Shown here one piece after another: positions 52,720 through 61,010 of a stretch of 64,000 nucleotides of DNA; position 1 is the first letter of the stretch; each line of letters begins with the position of its first letter. A program made the translations under genes and the position numbers. Where the stretch lies: IMG/VR virus record IMGVR_UViG_3300025000_000077, positions 1 to 64,000 of that record; one strand, given 5' to 3'. The DNA comes from a virus. Under the pieces are notes generated by a model, which worked only from the letters and a program-made list of their open reading frames with translations, was not told where the DNA came from and searched no databases.

Positions 52720-52850
52720 AATCGTGTGGTGGTTGCCTTCATTGGGTCCGGGTTGATGTCCCTGAGCAAATAATGGGGTACTGTCCGAAGCAGGGAAAGA
52801 GACGGCATCGGGATGGGGATTGTGATAAGTACGAGGTGCGTTTAGAATGA
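52716..52850 (+). CDS. small Cys-rich protein, TTG start
   Basis: 44 residues (MKSCGGCLHWVRVDVPEQIM, then YCPKQGKRRHRDGDCDKYE) with CGGC and two later Cys. TTG overlaps the previous stop and AAGGAGGGCTG precedes it. Similar short CxxC...C proteins are frequent in this window. Confidence 0.55.
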   Translation: MKSCGGCLHWVRVDVPEQIMGYCPKQGKRRHRDGDCDKYEVRLE

Positions 52851-52954
52851 CTGAATGCGAAGGTGACTGTGAAAACTGCCCTTATGGGCTTCAAAGCCAG
52901 ATGGAATGTCAGGATTTATATGAGGAATGGTTAGCGGAACGAAGGAAACTATAA
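52847..52954 (+). CDS. tiny Cys-rich protein
   Basis: 35 residues (MTECEGDCENCPYGLQSQME) with four Cys near the start. ATGA overlap with the previous gene. It belongs to the same run of zinc-ribbon-like mini genes. Confidence 0.45.
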   Translation: MTECEGDCENCPYGLQSQMECQDLYEEWLAERRKL

Positions 52955-53130
52955 ACGAATATGAATAACTGTCCTTTTTGTGATGATTCCTGGTTTTTTC
53001 ATTCGGGGGAGGTATGTGTTTTCATTTATACATTTTTATTTTATTTTTTCGATGGTTAGGAAGTTTTATATACACGGTGGTACATAGTAAGTACTGTAAT
53101 GGTACAGTGTACCGGTGGAAAGGTGAAAGA

Positions 53131-53289
53131 ATGTCGAGATCTGAAAAGAAAACAATAACCGTAGATAAAGAAGACCACGAAAAAATAAGATCCATTGCTC
53201 TCAGAAATGGAATGGATATCAAGGATATGGTAATCTTCACATTTAAAAAAACGTTTCCTGGTGATTTTCCCGAAAAGGTTATTGCATAA
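53131..53289 (+). CDS. small ribbon-helix-helix-like regulator
   Basis: 52 residues from ATG 53131 (MSRSEKKTITVDKEDHEKIR), behind GGAAAGGTGAAAGA. A strand (KTITVD) and two helices (HEKIRSIALRNG, DIKDMVIFTFKK) give the ribbon-helix-helix pattern. TATAGTA-NN-TACTATA palindromes lie just after and further on at 56110, and GTACATAGTAAGTACTGTA words lie before it, so it may bind them and regulate itself and the MCM operon. Confidence 0.65.
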   Translation: MSRSEKKTITVDKEDHEKIRSIALRNGMDIKDMVIFTFKKTFPGDFPEKVIA

Positions 53290-53373
53290 ATTATAGTATA
53301 TACTATAATAATTAATTATAGTAAGTACTATAAAAAATAAATATTCAAATAACGTTGGAACGGAGCTAATAAA
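53290..53373 (+). promoter_or_regulatory. palindromic operators before the regulator-MCM operon
   Basis: Two palindromes, TATAGTATATACTATA (about 53294-53309) and TATAGTAAGTACTATA (about 53320-53335), followed by AACGGAGCTA (53359-53368). They overlap TATA-box positions, so a bound regulator could switch the transcript that carries MCM. Confidence 0.6.
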
Positions 53374-53883
53374 ATGGGAATAGACGAAGTTAACAGCACC
53401 CGTGGAAGAAAGAAAAAGAACACCGGGCGCGAAACACAACATGCGATATATATTGATCCGGATGTATGGGAAGCGGCTGGCCATCTGCCGGAATCCAGAC
53501 CCGATATCATCAGGCAAGCTTTTCTTGATAAAATTTCTTATTACCAGAGTGACCTCCCTAAATTAAAGTGGCAATTGGAGGACGTTCGGAAACAGATTCA
53601 ATCGTTTTTAGCTACAGAGGCAGTTATAGTTTCTCGGATTGAACAACTCGAATCGAAAGCCATTTTTGATGTAAGTGAACGAGAGAAAGACGCCGAGTTG
53701 AAGGAAACTGCGATAAAGGAAACCCTAACGATGTGCAGGGCGTTCAAAAAGAGCATGGGTTATCATCATTATTCGAAACTATCCGAGTTGTCAGGGTTTG
53801 AGGCCGCCAGGATAGAGGTTTTTTTGAAGGATTCGAAGTTCAGGCCATCCGAAGAGGCAGTGCGTGTTTTTTATACGGGGTGA
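53374..53883 (+). CDS. RHH-type DNA-binding protein with coiled coil
   Basis: 169 residues. A basic start (TRGRKKKNTGRE), then AIYIDPDVWEAAGHLPESRP with a strand-helix-helix look of ribbon-helix-helix domains, a coiled coil (about 65-125) and a helical C-terminal domain. AACGGAGCTA leads it. It lies four bases before the MCM gene, so a role in replication control is likely but not shown. Confidence 0.65.
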   Translation: MGIDEVNSTRGRKKKNTGRETQHAIYIDPDVWEAAGHLPESRPDIIRQAFLDKISYYQSDLPKLKWQLEDVRKQIQSFLATEAVIVSRIEQLESKAIFDVSEREKDAELKETAIKETLTMCRAFKKSMGYHHYSKLSELSGFEAARIEVFLKDSKFRPSEEAVRVFYTG

Positions 53884-53887
53884 GCTG

Positions 53888-55966
53888 ATGGACAACTACC
53901 ACGACACAAAAGAAAAACTCAAAACTTTTTTTAGTCCTGGTGCATATGTTAACACGGGCAAAAACTGTAAAGATTTGAAAGCGAAGCAGTATTGGGACGA
54001 CCTGCTGGCTTTAAGTTCGAAATACCCATATGAAAAAAGTTTATATGTTGAATACAGGCACATTGAATATTTTAATAGAGAAATAGCTGACCGTTTGATA
54101 TCAGCCCCGGATGAGTGGTTCGTGGCTGCAACTGATGCTATAGCTGAGATGTCTTTTCCTACGGTGGATATGCCTAATATAAATGTCCGTGTTATTGGGT
54201 TGCCTCTTGATTTCGAAGTCGGGATATCAAAACTGAGGGGGGGACATTTGGATCGTTTCTTGGCTATCCGGTGTGTAATTTCAAAGGCTTCTGAAGTGCG
54301 CCCTGGTTATGAAGTGGCTGCTTACCAGTGCATGAGGTGCGGGCATGTTACAAAAGTTGAACAGTTGAAATACACTGACATGCGGCAAGAGCCGTATTCA
54401 GGCTGTGAAAATGACACATGCGGGAAGAAGGGCCCTTATAAAATATCAGAAGAAGAGTCTGTAAAATTTGATCACCAGTATTTGAAAATCCAGGAACCAA
54501 TCGAAAACCTCCGAGGTAAACAACCTGAATTTCTTAATGTATCATGCGCCGATGAAATAGCTGGAAGGTCGAACCCGGGTGATAAAGTAATCATAACTGG
54601 AATTTTAAAGGGGAAGCCAAAGACTGTAAAAGAGGGGGTAACTAAATATCTGGATTTCGTTTTTGTTGCCAATTCCATTGAAAAATCTGATACTGATTAT
54701 GAAAATCTTGAGATCCTGCCTGAAGAGGAAGCGCAGTTCAGACAGTGGGCAAGTGAGGGAGTATTAAAAGAAAAAATATTGAGGTCCATAGCTCCTACGA
54801 TATTTGGTCTGGAAGAAGTCAAATTGGGTTTGGCCCTGCAGATGGTCGGTGGTGTGCCAATTGATTTCGAAGACGGGACACGGAAAAGAGGAGATATCCA
54901 TATAATGTTAGTCGGTGATCCCGGCGTAGCAAAAAGTCAGTTATTAGAGTTCATTGCTAAGTATTCCCCGCGCGCCGTTAGTTTTTCAGGAAAATCAACC
55001 AGTGAGGCGGGCCTAACAGGTGGGGCCGTGAAAGATGAATTAGATGGTAAATGGTGGATTCAGCCGGGAGCCCTAACGCTTGCAGACGGTGGTGTATGTT
55101 GCGCTGACGAACTTGATAAGATGAAGACGGGGCAATTAGGATCAATCCACGAAGCACTTGAGCAACAGATGGTCCATATTAATAAAGTTGTTAAGGCTGA
55201 CCTGTGGACCCGGACTGCTTTCTTAGGAGCTGCAAATCCCAAATACGGGCGTTATGATAAATATACTCCAATAGCGGAACAGATCACACACGGAGATGCA
55301 TTTATTTCGAGGATGGACTTGCTTTTTGTCCTGCTTGATACTCCGAATGAAGCGACGGATAGGAGGCTCGCAAAGCATATTTTAGGGACTCTACGCGGGA
55401 AGGCAGACATATCAGAGCCGGGGATGAATCTTGAGCTTCTTAGGAAGTGTGTGGCTTATATTAAAACTCATGTGTTCCCGGTACTTACGGACGAATCCGA
55501 GGAAATGATAATTAACTTCTTTGTAGGGACCCGGGTTGCAGCTAATGGACGGACTGACACTGTTCCAATTACCGCGAGAACACTTGAAGCAGCTTTCCGG
55601 CTTGCGACTGCAAACGCCAGGATGAGACTATCAGATACTATAACTGAAGAAGACGCCGAAGCTGCTGTGAAATTATTATACTCTAATTTAAGGAGTGTGG
55701 GAATTGACCCGGAAACGGGGGAACTGGACGCAAACGTTATCGCGTGCGGGACTTCCATGAGTCAAGCGAAAAAACTCAGGAAATTATGTACTATAATTAA
55801 ATCACTTTCCGAGAGAGACACGGCGAAATATCAGGCTGCTCGAAAAGAGGAAATTATAGATAAGTGCATTGGAGAAGGGATTAAAGAACCTGAGAATTTG
55901 CTCAAAAAACTGAAGCAGCAGGGAGACATCTTCAGCCCGGAAGAAGGATATTATAAAGTCATGTAA
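53888..55966 (+). CDS. mcm: MCM replicative helicase
   Basis: 692 residues from ATG 53888. N-terminal part with a zinc site (CMRC at 148-151 and CENDTC near 173-178), then the AAA+ core: Walker A GDPGVAKS (343-350), Walker B CCADELDK (404-411, usual form CCIDEFDK), sensor 1 (LGAANPKYG), Arg finger SRMDL (474-478) and a C-terminal winged helix. It unwinds DNA at the fork. With Cdc6 it gives the virus its own initiation set; no polymerase is seen, so the host provides the rest. Length and motifs are complete, so it should be active. Confidence 0.97.
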   Translation: MDNYHDTKEKLKTFFSPGAYVNTGKNCKDLKAKQYWDDLLALSSKYPYEKSLYVEYRHIEYFNREIADRLISAPDEWFVAATDAIAEMSFPTVDMPNINVRVIGLPLDFEVGISKLRGGHLDRFLAIRCVISKASEVRPGYEVAAYQCMRCGHVTKVEQLKYTDMRQEPYSGCENDTCGKKGPYKISEEESVKFDHQYLKIQEPIENLRGKQPEFLNVSCADEIAGRSNPGDKVIITGILKGKPKTVKEGVTKYLDFVFVANSIEKSDTDYENLEILPEEEAQFRQWASEGVLKEKILRSIAPTIFGLEEVKLGLALQMVGGVPIDFEDGTRKRGDIHIMLVGDPGVAKSQLLEFIAKYSPRAVSFSGKSTSEAGLTGGAVKDELDGKWWIQPGALTLADGGVCCADELDKMKTGQLGSIHEALEQQMVHINKVVKADLWTRTAFLGAANPKYGRYDKYTPIAEQITHGDAFISRMDLLFVLLDTPNEATDRRLAKHILGTLRGKADISEPGMNLELLRKCVAYIKTHVFPVLTDESEEMIINFFVGTRVAANGRTDTVPITARTLEAAFRLATANARMRLSDTITEEDAEAAVKLLYSNLRSVGIDPETGELDANVIACGTSMSQAKKLRKLCTIIKSLSERDTAKYQAARKEEIIDKCIGEGIKEPENLLKKLKQQGDIFSPEEGYYKVM

Positions 55967-56163
55967 GGTACATTTCCAGTGGAGTTATATTATATTATAT
56001 TACATTGCTTTCTAATTAATTATAGTTATAGGTATTACTATAATTAATTAATATACATCCTATAGATAGTGTTTTTTCACTTAATTTTTTTCTTTAGTAA
56101 GTTGAGTACATTAATTATAGTATGTACTATAATCAATTAAAAACCGATGAACGGAGCTACAAT
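55967..56163 (+). promoter_or_regulatory. promoter with palindromic operators
   Basis: AT-rich, gene-free. Holds a TATAGT...TACTATA pair at about 56022-56043 and TATAGTATGTACTATA at about 56117-56132, matching the operators at 53294-53335. AACGGAGCTA lies at 56150-56159. A long T run at 56081-56096 could end the MCM transcript. Confidence 0.55.
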
Positions 56164-56307
56164 ATGTATAGAAATCATGGAAAACACAATCCTGAAAAAT
56201 ACTATAATAAATGTGAGTTTACCGAATCTTTTACGAAAATCCCGGCTTTTGTCATAGTCTGCAATGCTGACGGTCCAATCAAGGAGGACGAACATGCAAC
56301 TCTCTGA
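56164..56307 (+). CDS. small hypothetical protein
   Basis: 47 residues from ATG 56164 (MYRNHGKHNPEKYYNKCEFT), behind AACGGAGCTA; the frame start at 56122 is upstream of that leader and unlikely. Basic N-terminus. Unknown. It overlaps the next gene. Confidence 0.6.
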   Translation: MYRNHGKHNPEKYYNKCEFTESFTKIPAFVIVCNADGPIKEDEHATL

Positions 56308-56659
56308 TTCTGTATCCCTCCTCCTGCCTGTCCCTTCCCGCGATCCAGTCACATTCACGGAACCCCCACAAGATCCTGAATTCTTCCTGGATCTAAAAAA
56401 ACACTTAAACAAACAACCGGACGCAATCAAAGAACGAATCGAATTTCATAAGAAATATCCATTCTGGTCCATATATCGAGTGCGGGATGAATTCGCTAAA
56501 TCCTACTCGGAAACATATCTCAACGATGTGATGCATTTTGCTCGCTCAAATCCTCATATGAACGCAGTAGAAGCGGCTCAGGCGTTTTGTTCGAAGTACA
56601 GGGGGTATCTTATTGTTTATGGCGTTGAACTCACAGAAAGAGCGTTCACGAGGTTGTAA
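56294..56659 (+). CDS. hypothetical protein
   Basis: 121 residues from ATG 56294, with CAAGGAGGACGAAC ahead. Pro-rich start (LLLPVPSRDPVTFTEPPQDP) and a helical core (YFSETYLNDVMHF-like). No family recognised. It could be a small adaptor. Confidence 0.65.
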   Translation: MQLSDSVSLLLPVPSRDPVTFTEPPQDPEFFLDLKKHLNKQPDAIKERIEFHKKYPFWSIYRVRDEFAKSYSETYLNDVMHFARSNPHMNAVEAAQAFCSKYRGYLIVYGVELTERAFTRL

Positions 56660-56661
56660 TA

Positions 56662-56823
56662 ATGATTCTTAAAGCCCTTCTAAAACTCCTTAAAATAATA
56701 ATCCTCCATCCAAGACGCTGTGAAAACTGCCAATATTGGAGATCACCGAAGTGTTCACAGCCGTTATACTATAACGTGGTCCCCCTCTCAAAGTGCGGCA
56801 AGTGGGCACGGAGAAGCCGCTGA
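56662..56823 (+). CDS. small Cys-rich protein
   Basis: 53 residues: a hydrophobic basic helix (MILKALLKLLKIIILHPRR) and then CENCQYW and CGKW with a middle Cys, a zinc-ribbon form. Starts right after the stop of the previous gene. Could sit at the membrane. Confidence 0.55.
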   Translation: MILKALLKLLKIIILHPRRCENCQYWRSPKCSQPLYYNVVPLSKCGKWARRSR

Positions 56824-56994
56824 GTTAATTTTTACTTGAAAATGGTATGAATGTATTCGGGGTTATTTGATACGGTTAAAACAGCTTAGAATCAATATTA
56901 CTTTTATTTGAGTTCATTACGTAATTGTATTTATATGATTACAGTAAGTTATTTATAGTATTACGTAGTAGTATTAGTATAGAGGTTGAAACAG
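56824..56994 (+). promoter_or_regulatory. gene-free stretch with promoter copy 3
   Basis: T-rich after the stop at 56823, then AGTTATTTATAGTATTACGT and AGTAGTATTAGTATAGAGG, a relaxed copy of the promoter at 51568 and 52283. No gene is seen. Confidence 0.5.
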
Positions 56995-57315
56995 ATGGAC
57001 TACAACGCAACAATGGAAAATGAGATTGTATTGAATGAAGAACTTAGAAATTATGCTTGCACTGCTCAACAGAAACACATGACGATTGATATAAAAATAA
57101 ACGGGCGGTGGAATATGGGGCACGCCTGTATAACTGATAAACTAATACAGTTTAATTATTCAGCAGGGGGCAAGCATCATTTCTTTACCCCTGAAGGATT
57201 CGAGCAGTTTCTTATCAAAATCCCCTCACCTGAATCAATAGAAAGGACGAACTTTAATATTTTTCACAGCAGTAAGAAGACAACGGGGCAGCTTCTAAGA
57301 TGCTCTTCTTATTAA
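56995..57315 (+). CDS. hypothetical protein
   Basis: 106 residues from ATG 56995 (MDYNATMENEIVLNEELRNY). Beta-rich middle (MTIDIKINGRWNMGHACITD). GAGGTTGAAACAG precedes the start. No family recognised. A T run follows the stop. Confidence 0.65.
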   Translation: MDYNATMENEIVLNEELRNYACTAQQKHMTIDIKINGRWNMGHACITDKLIQFNYSAGGKHHFFTPEGFEQFLIKIPSPESIERTNFNIFHSSKKTTGQLLRCSSY

Positions 57316-57368
57316 TTCTTTTTTTGTCTTAGAGGAACTTGATAAACTATTAAAACATGAGGTTAATA

Positions 57369-57542
57369 ATGAATAATATTTGGAGAATACTGAGTGCAAC
57401 TGGCACGGGTATAAGTTTTCAACCAAAAAATTTGATGGAATGTGGATCAATTAGATGCATTGACTGCATATATTTTGATATGTGGAGCGAAGAACTACAC
57501 AAATGCACTTCATATCTTAAGTTTCTAAACGAGGTTAAATAA
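57369..57542 (+). CDS. small Cys-pair protein
   Basis: 57 residues from ATG 57369 with GAGGTTAATA before it. CGSIRCIDCIYFDMW and a later C are typical of the small CxxCxxC proteins here. Function unknown. Confidence 0.6.
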   Translation: MNNIWRILSATGTGISFQPKNLMECGSIRCIDCIYFDMWSEELHKCTSYLKFLNEVK

Positions 57543-57543
57543 A

Positions 57544-57729
57544 ATGGTTCCACCGCTAACCGAAAAACACACCCTCAAAAAAGGCTATCTCTCGTTCCAT
57601 GCAACAAAACAAGAACCTCTTATCTACTTCACCGCAAAAGCAGGAAGTAGAGGTAACATTGGTATGGGTTCATTGAACGAGGGAGAAGAATTTATTATAA
57701 TTCCGGTGAAATATTTAGGTACAGAATAA
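57544..57729 (+). CDS. small beta-rich protein
   Basis: 61 residues (MVPPLTEKHTLKKGYLSFHA), Gly-rich with short strands. No family recognised. Confidence 0.55.
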   Translation: MVPPLTEKHTLKKGYLSFHATKQEPLIYFTAKAGSRGNIGMGSLNEGEEFIIIPVKYLGTE

Positions 57730-57757
57730 TCCTCGTAAAAAGAACGGAGCTAAAACA

Positions 57758-57955
57758 ATGTCCATAGAATCAATAACCAAATTTAGAAACTTACTCCAAG
57801 ACGGCATCGACTTTAGAGAGAAAATACTCTTTCCAAAAAACCCAATAATGGAAATCTCACAGAGTATCAACGACCAGGAAGTTACGCGAAGAGAACAGGC
57901 CCTCCTAAAGTGTATCCTCGCGCAGTTTGATAAAACATTCACGGTGGAAGAATGA
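57758..57955 (+). CDS. small helical protein
   Basis: 65 residues, helical, behind AACGGAGCTA (57743-57752). It overlaps the next gene by four bases, so it is made with the Zn/wHTH regulator. Unknown. Confidence 0.65.
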   Translation: MSIESITKFRNLLQDGIDFREKILFPKNPIMEISQSINDQEVTRREQALLKCILAQFDKTFTVEE

Positions 57956-58563
57956 CATCTAAATTCTGCCCATGCTGCAAGAAAACACTCGATCTCAATC
58001 TCTTCGGGGTCCGCAACGAAAAGCCCTCACCCTATTGTCTATCATGCACCCGGATAAAAACAAAAGCCAGATACCACCGAGACTTCAAAAAAATAGCAGC
58101 CCGGAAACATGCTAAATACGTCCTTAATCACCCCATAAAAAAAACACACGTGTATATACCTCTCAAAATGCATCCACCACTCGGCACAGTCCTTAAGAGA
58201 TGCGAAAAATGCCATACCACATTGTATGTATGTCCAGAATCTAAAAATGAAACCTGCGGGAAATGCGGGGCATCCTATGATGTCAAAAAAACATTAAGCG
58301 ATACTAGGAGAACGAGGGGCGGGTTTAAATTGGTTCCATCTGAGCCCGTGAGAGCTCTTTATATTCCCGAGGTCTTGACTTACATCCAGGCGAAGGGAGA
58401 AACCTACATTACTCAGATATCGAACCATTTCGGACGGCCACGGTCCACGGTGAGAAATTATATTCGAGTGATGGAAACAGAAGGGTTAGTATCCATCGAA
58501 ATGAACGGAGGGTATGCTAATATTCGGTTGACCAGTAGGGGGGTTTCCGAGTTATCGGCTTGA
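57952..58563 (+). CDS. zinc-finger and winged-helix regulator
   Basis: 203 residues. N-terminal zinc knuckle (FCPCCKKTLDLNLFGVRNEK, then YCLSCTRIKTKARY), a middle zinc ribbon (CEKCHTTLYVCPESKNETCG), and a C-terminal winged helix (ITQISNHFGRPRSTVRNYIR, then VMETEGLVSIEMNGG). The wHTH is clear; such a protein may direct transcription. It lies just before terminase, so it may time late genes. Confidence 0.7.
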   Translation: MTSKFCPCCKKTLDLNLFGVRNEKPSPYCLSCTRIKTKARYHRDFKKIAARKHAKYVLNHPIKKTHVYIPLKMHPPLGTVLKRCEKCHTTLYVCPESKNETCGKCGASYDVKKTLSDTRRTRGGFKLVPSEPVRALYIPEVLTYIQAKGETYITQISNHFGRPRSTVRNYIRVMETEGLVSIEMNGGYANIRLTSRGVSELSA

Positions 58564-58638
58564 TTTTTTTAGCAAAAAAATAAATACAGTTAACGCGTTT
58601 TATATATTAATTACTTTTTTTTTAAAACAGGTAATCAT

Positions 58639-59067
58639 ATGGCATACCAGAAAAAACCCCGGAAGATCCCTTCGAATTCTGTTAATTCCGGTATTTTCAA
58701 ATGGACCCCAAAACGTAAAAAAGCCGCAAAACTGTTATCAGACGGCACTAAAAATTATACAGAAGTTTGTGAAGAAGTCGGAATTAACGCCGATACTCTT
58801 TTAGAATGGCGTAAACATCGTGAATTTTGGCAAGAAGTAGATAAATGCACTTTTGAAAATGAACAGGTGACAACTGCCTCCATTATCAGAGTAGTTTTAA
58901 AATCACTTCGAATAAAAGAATGTTATGTTTCTGATGACCGCAGTACTCATTTAGACTATCTTAAGTTTCTCAAAGATATTTTACCAGAGGACACTAAAGA
59001 AGACGACGATAAATTAAAAGAACTCGCAGATGCTATCATGAACAGCGCAAAGATGATAGGTAAGTAA
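58639..59067 (+). CDS. terminase small subunit
   Basis: 142 residues. A helix-turn-helix near the start (LLSDGTKNYTEVCEEVGINA, DTLLEWRKHREFWQEVDKC) and a helical C-terminus of terminase-small type. It lies two bases before the large subunit. It selects the packaging site on viral DNA. Confidence 0.8.
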   Translation: MAYQKKPRKIPSNSVNSGIFKWTPKRKKAAKLLSDGTKNYTEVCEEVGINADTLLEWRKHREFWQEVDKCTFENEQVTTASIIRVVLKSLRIKECYVSDDRSTHLDYLKFLKDILPEDTKEDDDKLKELADAIMNSAKMIGK

Positions 59068-59068
59068 C

Positions 59069-60343
59069 ATGGCATTCAAACCTGGAATCTTTTCTGAAAA
59101 ACAGATTGATGTGATGGCAAACTGTGACATGGGTATAAATTCTTTAGTAGGGTCCGTCAGATCTGGTAAAACAATCGCATCGCTCCTTGCGTTTTTAATT
59201 CGCATAATGGAATACCCCGAATGTAACATAATGCTGATAGGGAAATCAGATAAAACGTTATATAGGAACGTCCTGATGCCCCTAAAGGACATCGTAAGAC
59301 CATCTAATTTTAAGTACAATCGAATGACAGGTGAAGGCGTCCTCTATAAAAAATACAATTTTTACACGGCTGGGGCATATGATGAAAAATCCCTTGAAAA
59401 AATCCAGGGTATTACACTCGCGCTGGCATACGGTGATGAAGTCACCACATGGCCGGAATCGTTCTTCCAGATGTTGTTATCTCGGTTGTCAGAGAATAAC
59501 GCGAAGTTCATTGGAACCATGAATCCAGGGGGGCCCTACCACTGGTATAAAGTAAATTTCCTCGATAGACAGGATAGAATATCCTTACGAAATTGGAATT
59601 TTTTAATAGAAGAAAATAAGAACCTGTCTCCGGAATATGTTACAAAGTTGAAACAATATTATACAGGCGTTTTTTATAAAAGATACATATTGGGCATGTG
59701 GGTCCTCGCGGAAGGCGCAATTTATGACATGTTCTCGGAAGAAAAACACGTTGAAACAGTCAGGCAGGACGTTTGGGCCTCGTGTCTCTCCAAATATGTT
59801 TCAATAGACTACGGCACTAGCAACCCCTGTGTTTTTCAATTATGGGGCCACAACAACAATAAACGATACCTAAAAAAGGAATATTACTACGACTCAAAAG
59901 AACACGGCAGGCAGAAAACAGACGCAGAATACGCCTCCGATCTTGTTAATTTCATCGGAAATGAAATGATCCAAAGCGTGATAGTGGACCCGTCGGCAGC
60001 TTCCTTCAAGGTGGAACTCAATAATAGGGGACTATGTGTCGAAGATGCCGACAACGACGTCCTTGACGGAATTAGAGAAGTATCTACTGAGCTATCCCAG
60101 GATAAAATACAGATTGATCCATCCTGCGTGAACACCATAAAAGAATTCTCCGGGTATGTTTGGGATACAAAAGCAGGGGAACGGGGAGAAGACAAACCGT
60201 TAAAACAGTCCGACCACGGGATGGATAGCTTGAGATATTATATAAAGTCGGTTAAAATGTATAACTTCGGTATGGATTCTCGACAAGAGGAAGTAGGTTA
60301 TGGTTATTCCGAGTACACAGATGAAATCTATAACAACTATTGA
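59069..60343 (+). CDS. terminase large subunit
   Basis: 424 residues. ATPase: Walker A GSVRSGKT (28-35), Walker B LALAYGDE (117-124) and a coupling motif GTMNPGGPYHWYK. Nuclease: VSIDYGTSNP (Asp near 247), VIVDPSAASF (Asp near 307) and DHGMDSLRY. PBSX-like type. It packs DNA into the head through the portal and cuts it. Its portal partner is 17 kb away only if the ends join. Confidence 0.95.
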   Translation: MAFKPGIFSEKQIDVMANCDMGINSLVGSVRSGKTIASLLAFLIRIMEYPECNIMLIGKSDKTLYRNVLMPLKDIVRPSNFKYNRMTGEGVLYKKYNFYTAGAYDEKSLEKIQGITLALAYGDEVTTWPESFFQMLLSRLSENNAKFIGTMNPGGPYHWYKVNFLDRQDRISLRNWNFLIEENKNLSPEYVTKLKQYYTGVFYKRYILGMWVLAEGAIYDMFSEEKHVETVRQDVWASCLSKYVSIDYGTSNPCVFQLWGHNNNKRYLKKEYYYDSKEHGRQKTDAEYASDLVNFIGNEMIQSVIVDPSAASFKVELNNRGLCVEDADNDVLDGIREVSTELSQDKIQIDPSCVNTIKEFSGYVWDTKAGERGEDKPLKQSDHGMDSLRYYIKSVKMYNFGMDSRQEEVGYGYSEYTDEIYNNY

Positions 60344-60404
60344 AAACGTTTTTATCCGATGACATCAATATAATTCTAGAGTAGTCTCCCACATTTCTTA
60401 AAAA

Positions 60405-60458
60405 AACGAATATCCCCCCGGGGCAGTTTTTCAAGGACTGCCCTTCTTTTCTCTTTTA
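60405..60458. terminator. bidirectional terminator-like hairpin
   Basis: GGGCAG (60421-60426) and CTGCCC (60438-60443) form a perfect stem with an 11-base loop, followed by TTCTTTTCTCTTTT. It lies between terminase (+) and the minus-strand small genes, so it ends the late transcript and perhaps both. Confidence 0.7.
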
Positions 60459-60611
60459 TATTCTGATATCCATCAACTGTTTTATATTACTTAGTACCGG
60501 ATATTTCCACCCATACCCCATAATTTCAATATCCACGAGTTCATCGAACAGGTCACGGGACTGTTCAGGGGTGAGAGTTAATTTGTGGGAGGTCGAAAGG
60601 ACGAGTTTCAT
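60456..60611 (-). CDS. small hypothetical protein
   Basis: 51 residues (MKLVLSTSHKLTLTPEQSRD) with a helical middle. Starts three bases after the stop of the next gene upstream, GGCGGTGAATAAACA being the leader. Unknown. Confidence 0.55.
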   Translation of the reverse strand: MKLVLSTSHKLTLTPEQSRDLFDELVDIEIMGYGWKYPVLSNIKQLMDIRI

Positions 60612-60614
60612 TGT

Positions 60615-60791
60615 TTATTCACCGCCGTTCAAATATTCAGCAATCGTTTTAATGGTCTTAGCCTGCACGTCCTGGGCTCGCGCGTAGTCCACAAATAATC
60701 CAGATAATTCTTTCATTTGTCCTTCGATGCCATTCAGTTCACGTTCTAATGTTTCAACTCTTTTGAGCAGCTCTCTATCGTTTCCGAACAT
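60615..60791 (-). CDS. small coiled-coil protein
   Basis: 58 residues, an almost continuous coiled coil (LLKRVETLERELNGIEGQMK). Overlaps the previous gene's end by 17 bases. Probably a dimer. Confidence 0.6.
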   Translation of the reverse strand: MFGNDRELLKRVETLERELNGIEGQMKELSGLFVDYARAQDVQAKTIKTIAEYLNGGE

Positions 60792-61005
60792 TTTTTAATT
60801 CCCCCGATGCATTCTTTTTAACCTTTTCCACGATCAGCCCAGCCGGAACAGTATAAACAATTGTCCCATTTGAATTATCAATGAGTGCATATCCTGTCTT
60901 CGTTTCTTTGATATAATCGGCTTTTATTTCATCTATAAAAATTTTGGACCCAATGTTTATAATGTCAGTGTGTGTTGCAACAAGGGATACTTTGAATATT
61001 GACAT
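60775..61005 (-). CDS. small beta-rich protein
   Basis: 76 residues with short strands (VSLVATHTDIINIGSKIFID) and a basic end. No family recognised. Follows the upstream gene closely. Confidence 0.6.
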   Translation of the reverse strand: MSIFKVSLVATHTDIINIGSKIFIDEIKADYIKETKTGYALIDNSNGTIVYTVPAGLIVEKVKKNASGELKNVRKR

Positions 61006-61010
61006 TTTTT

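Noticed and set aside
52962-53057. 31-residue frame before the RHH regulator
   Set aside because: Short, mostly aromatic from T-rich DNA, and it runs into the operator-like repeats in front of the regulator.
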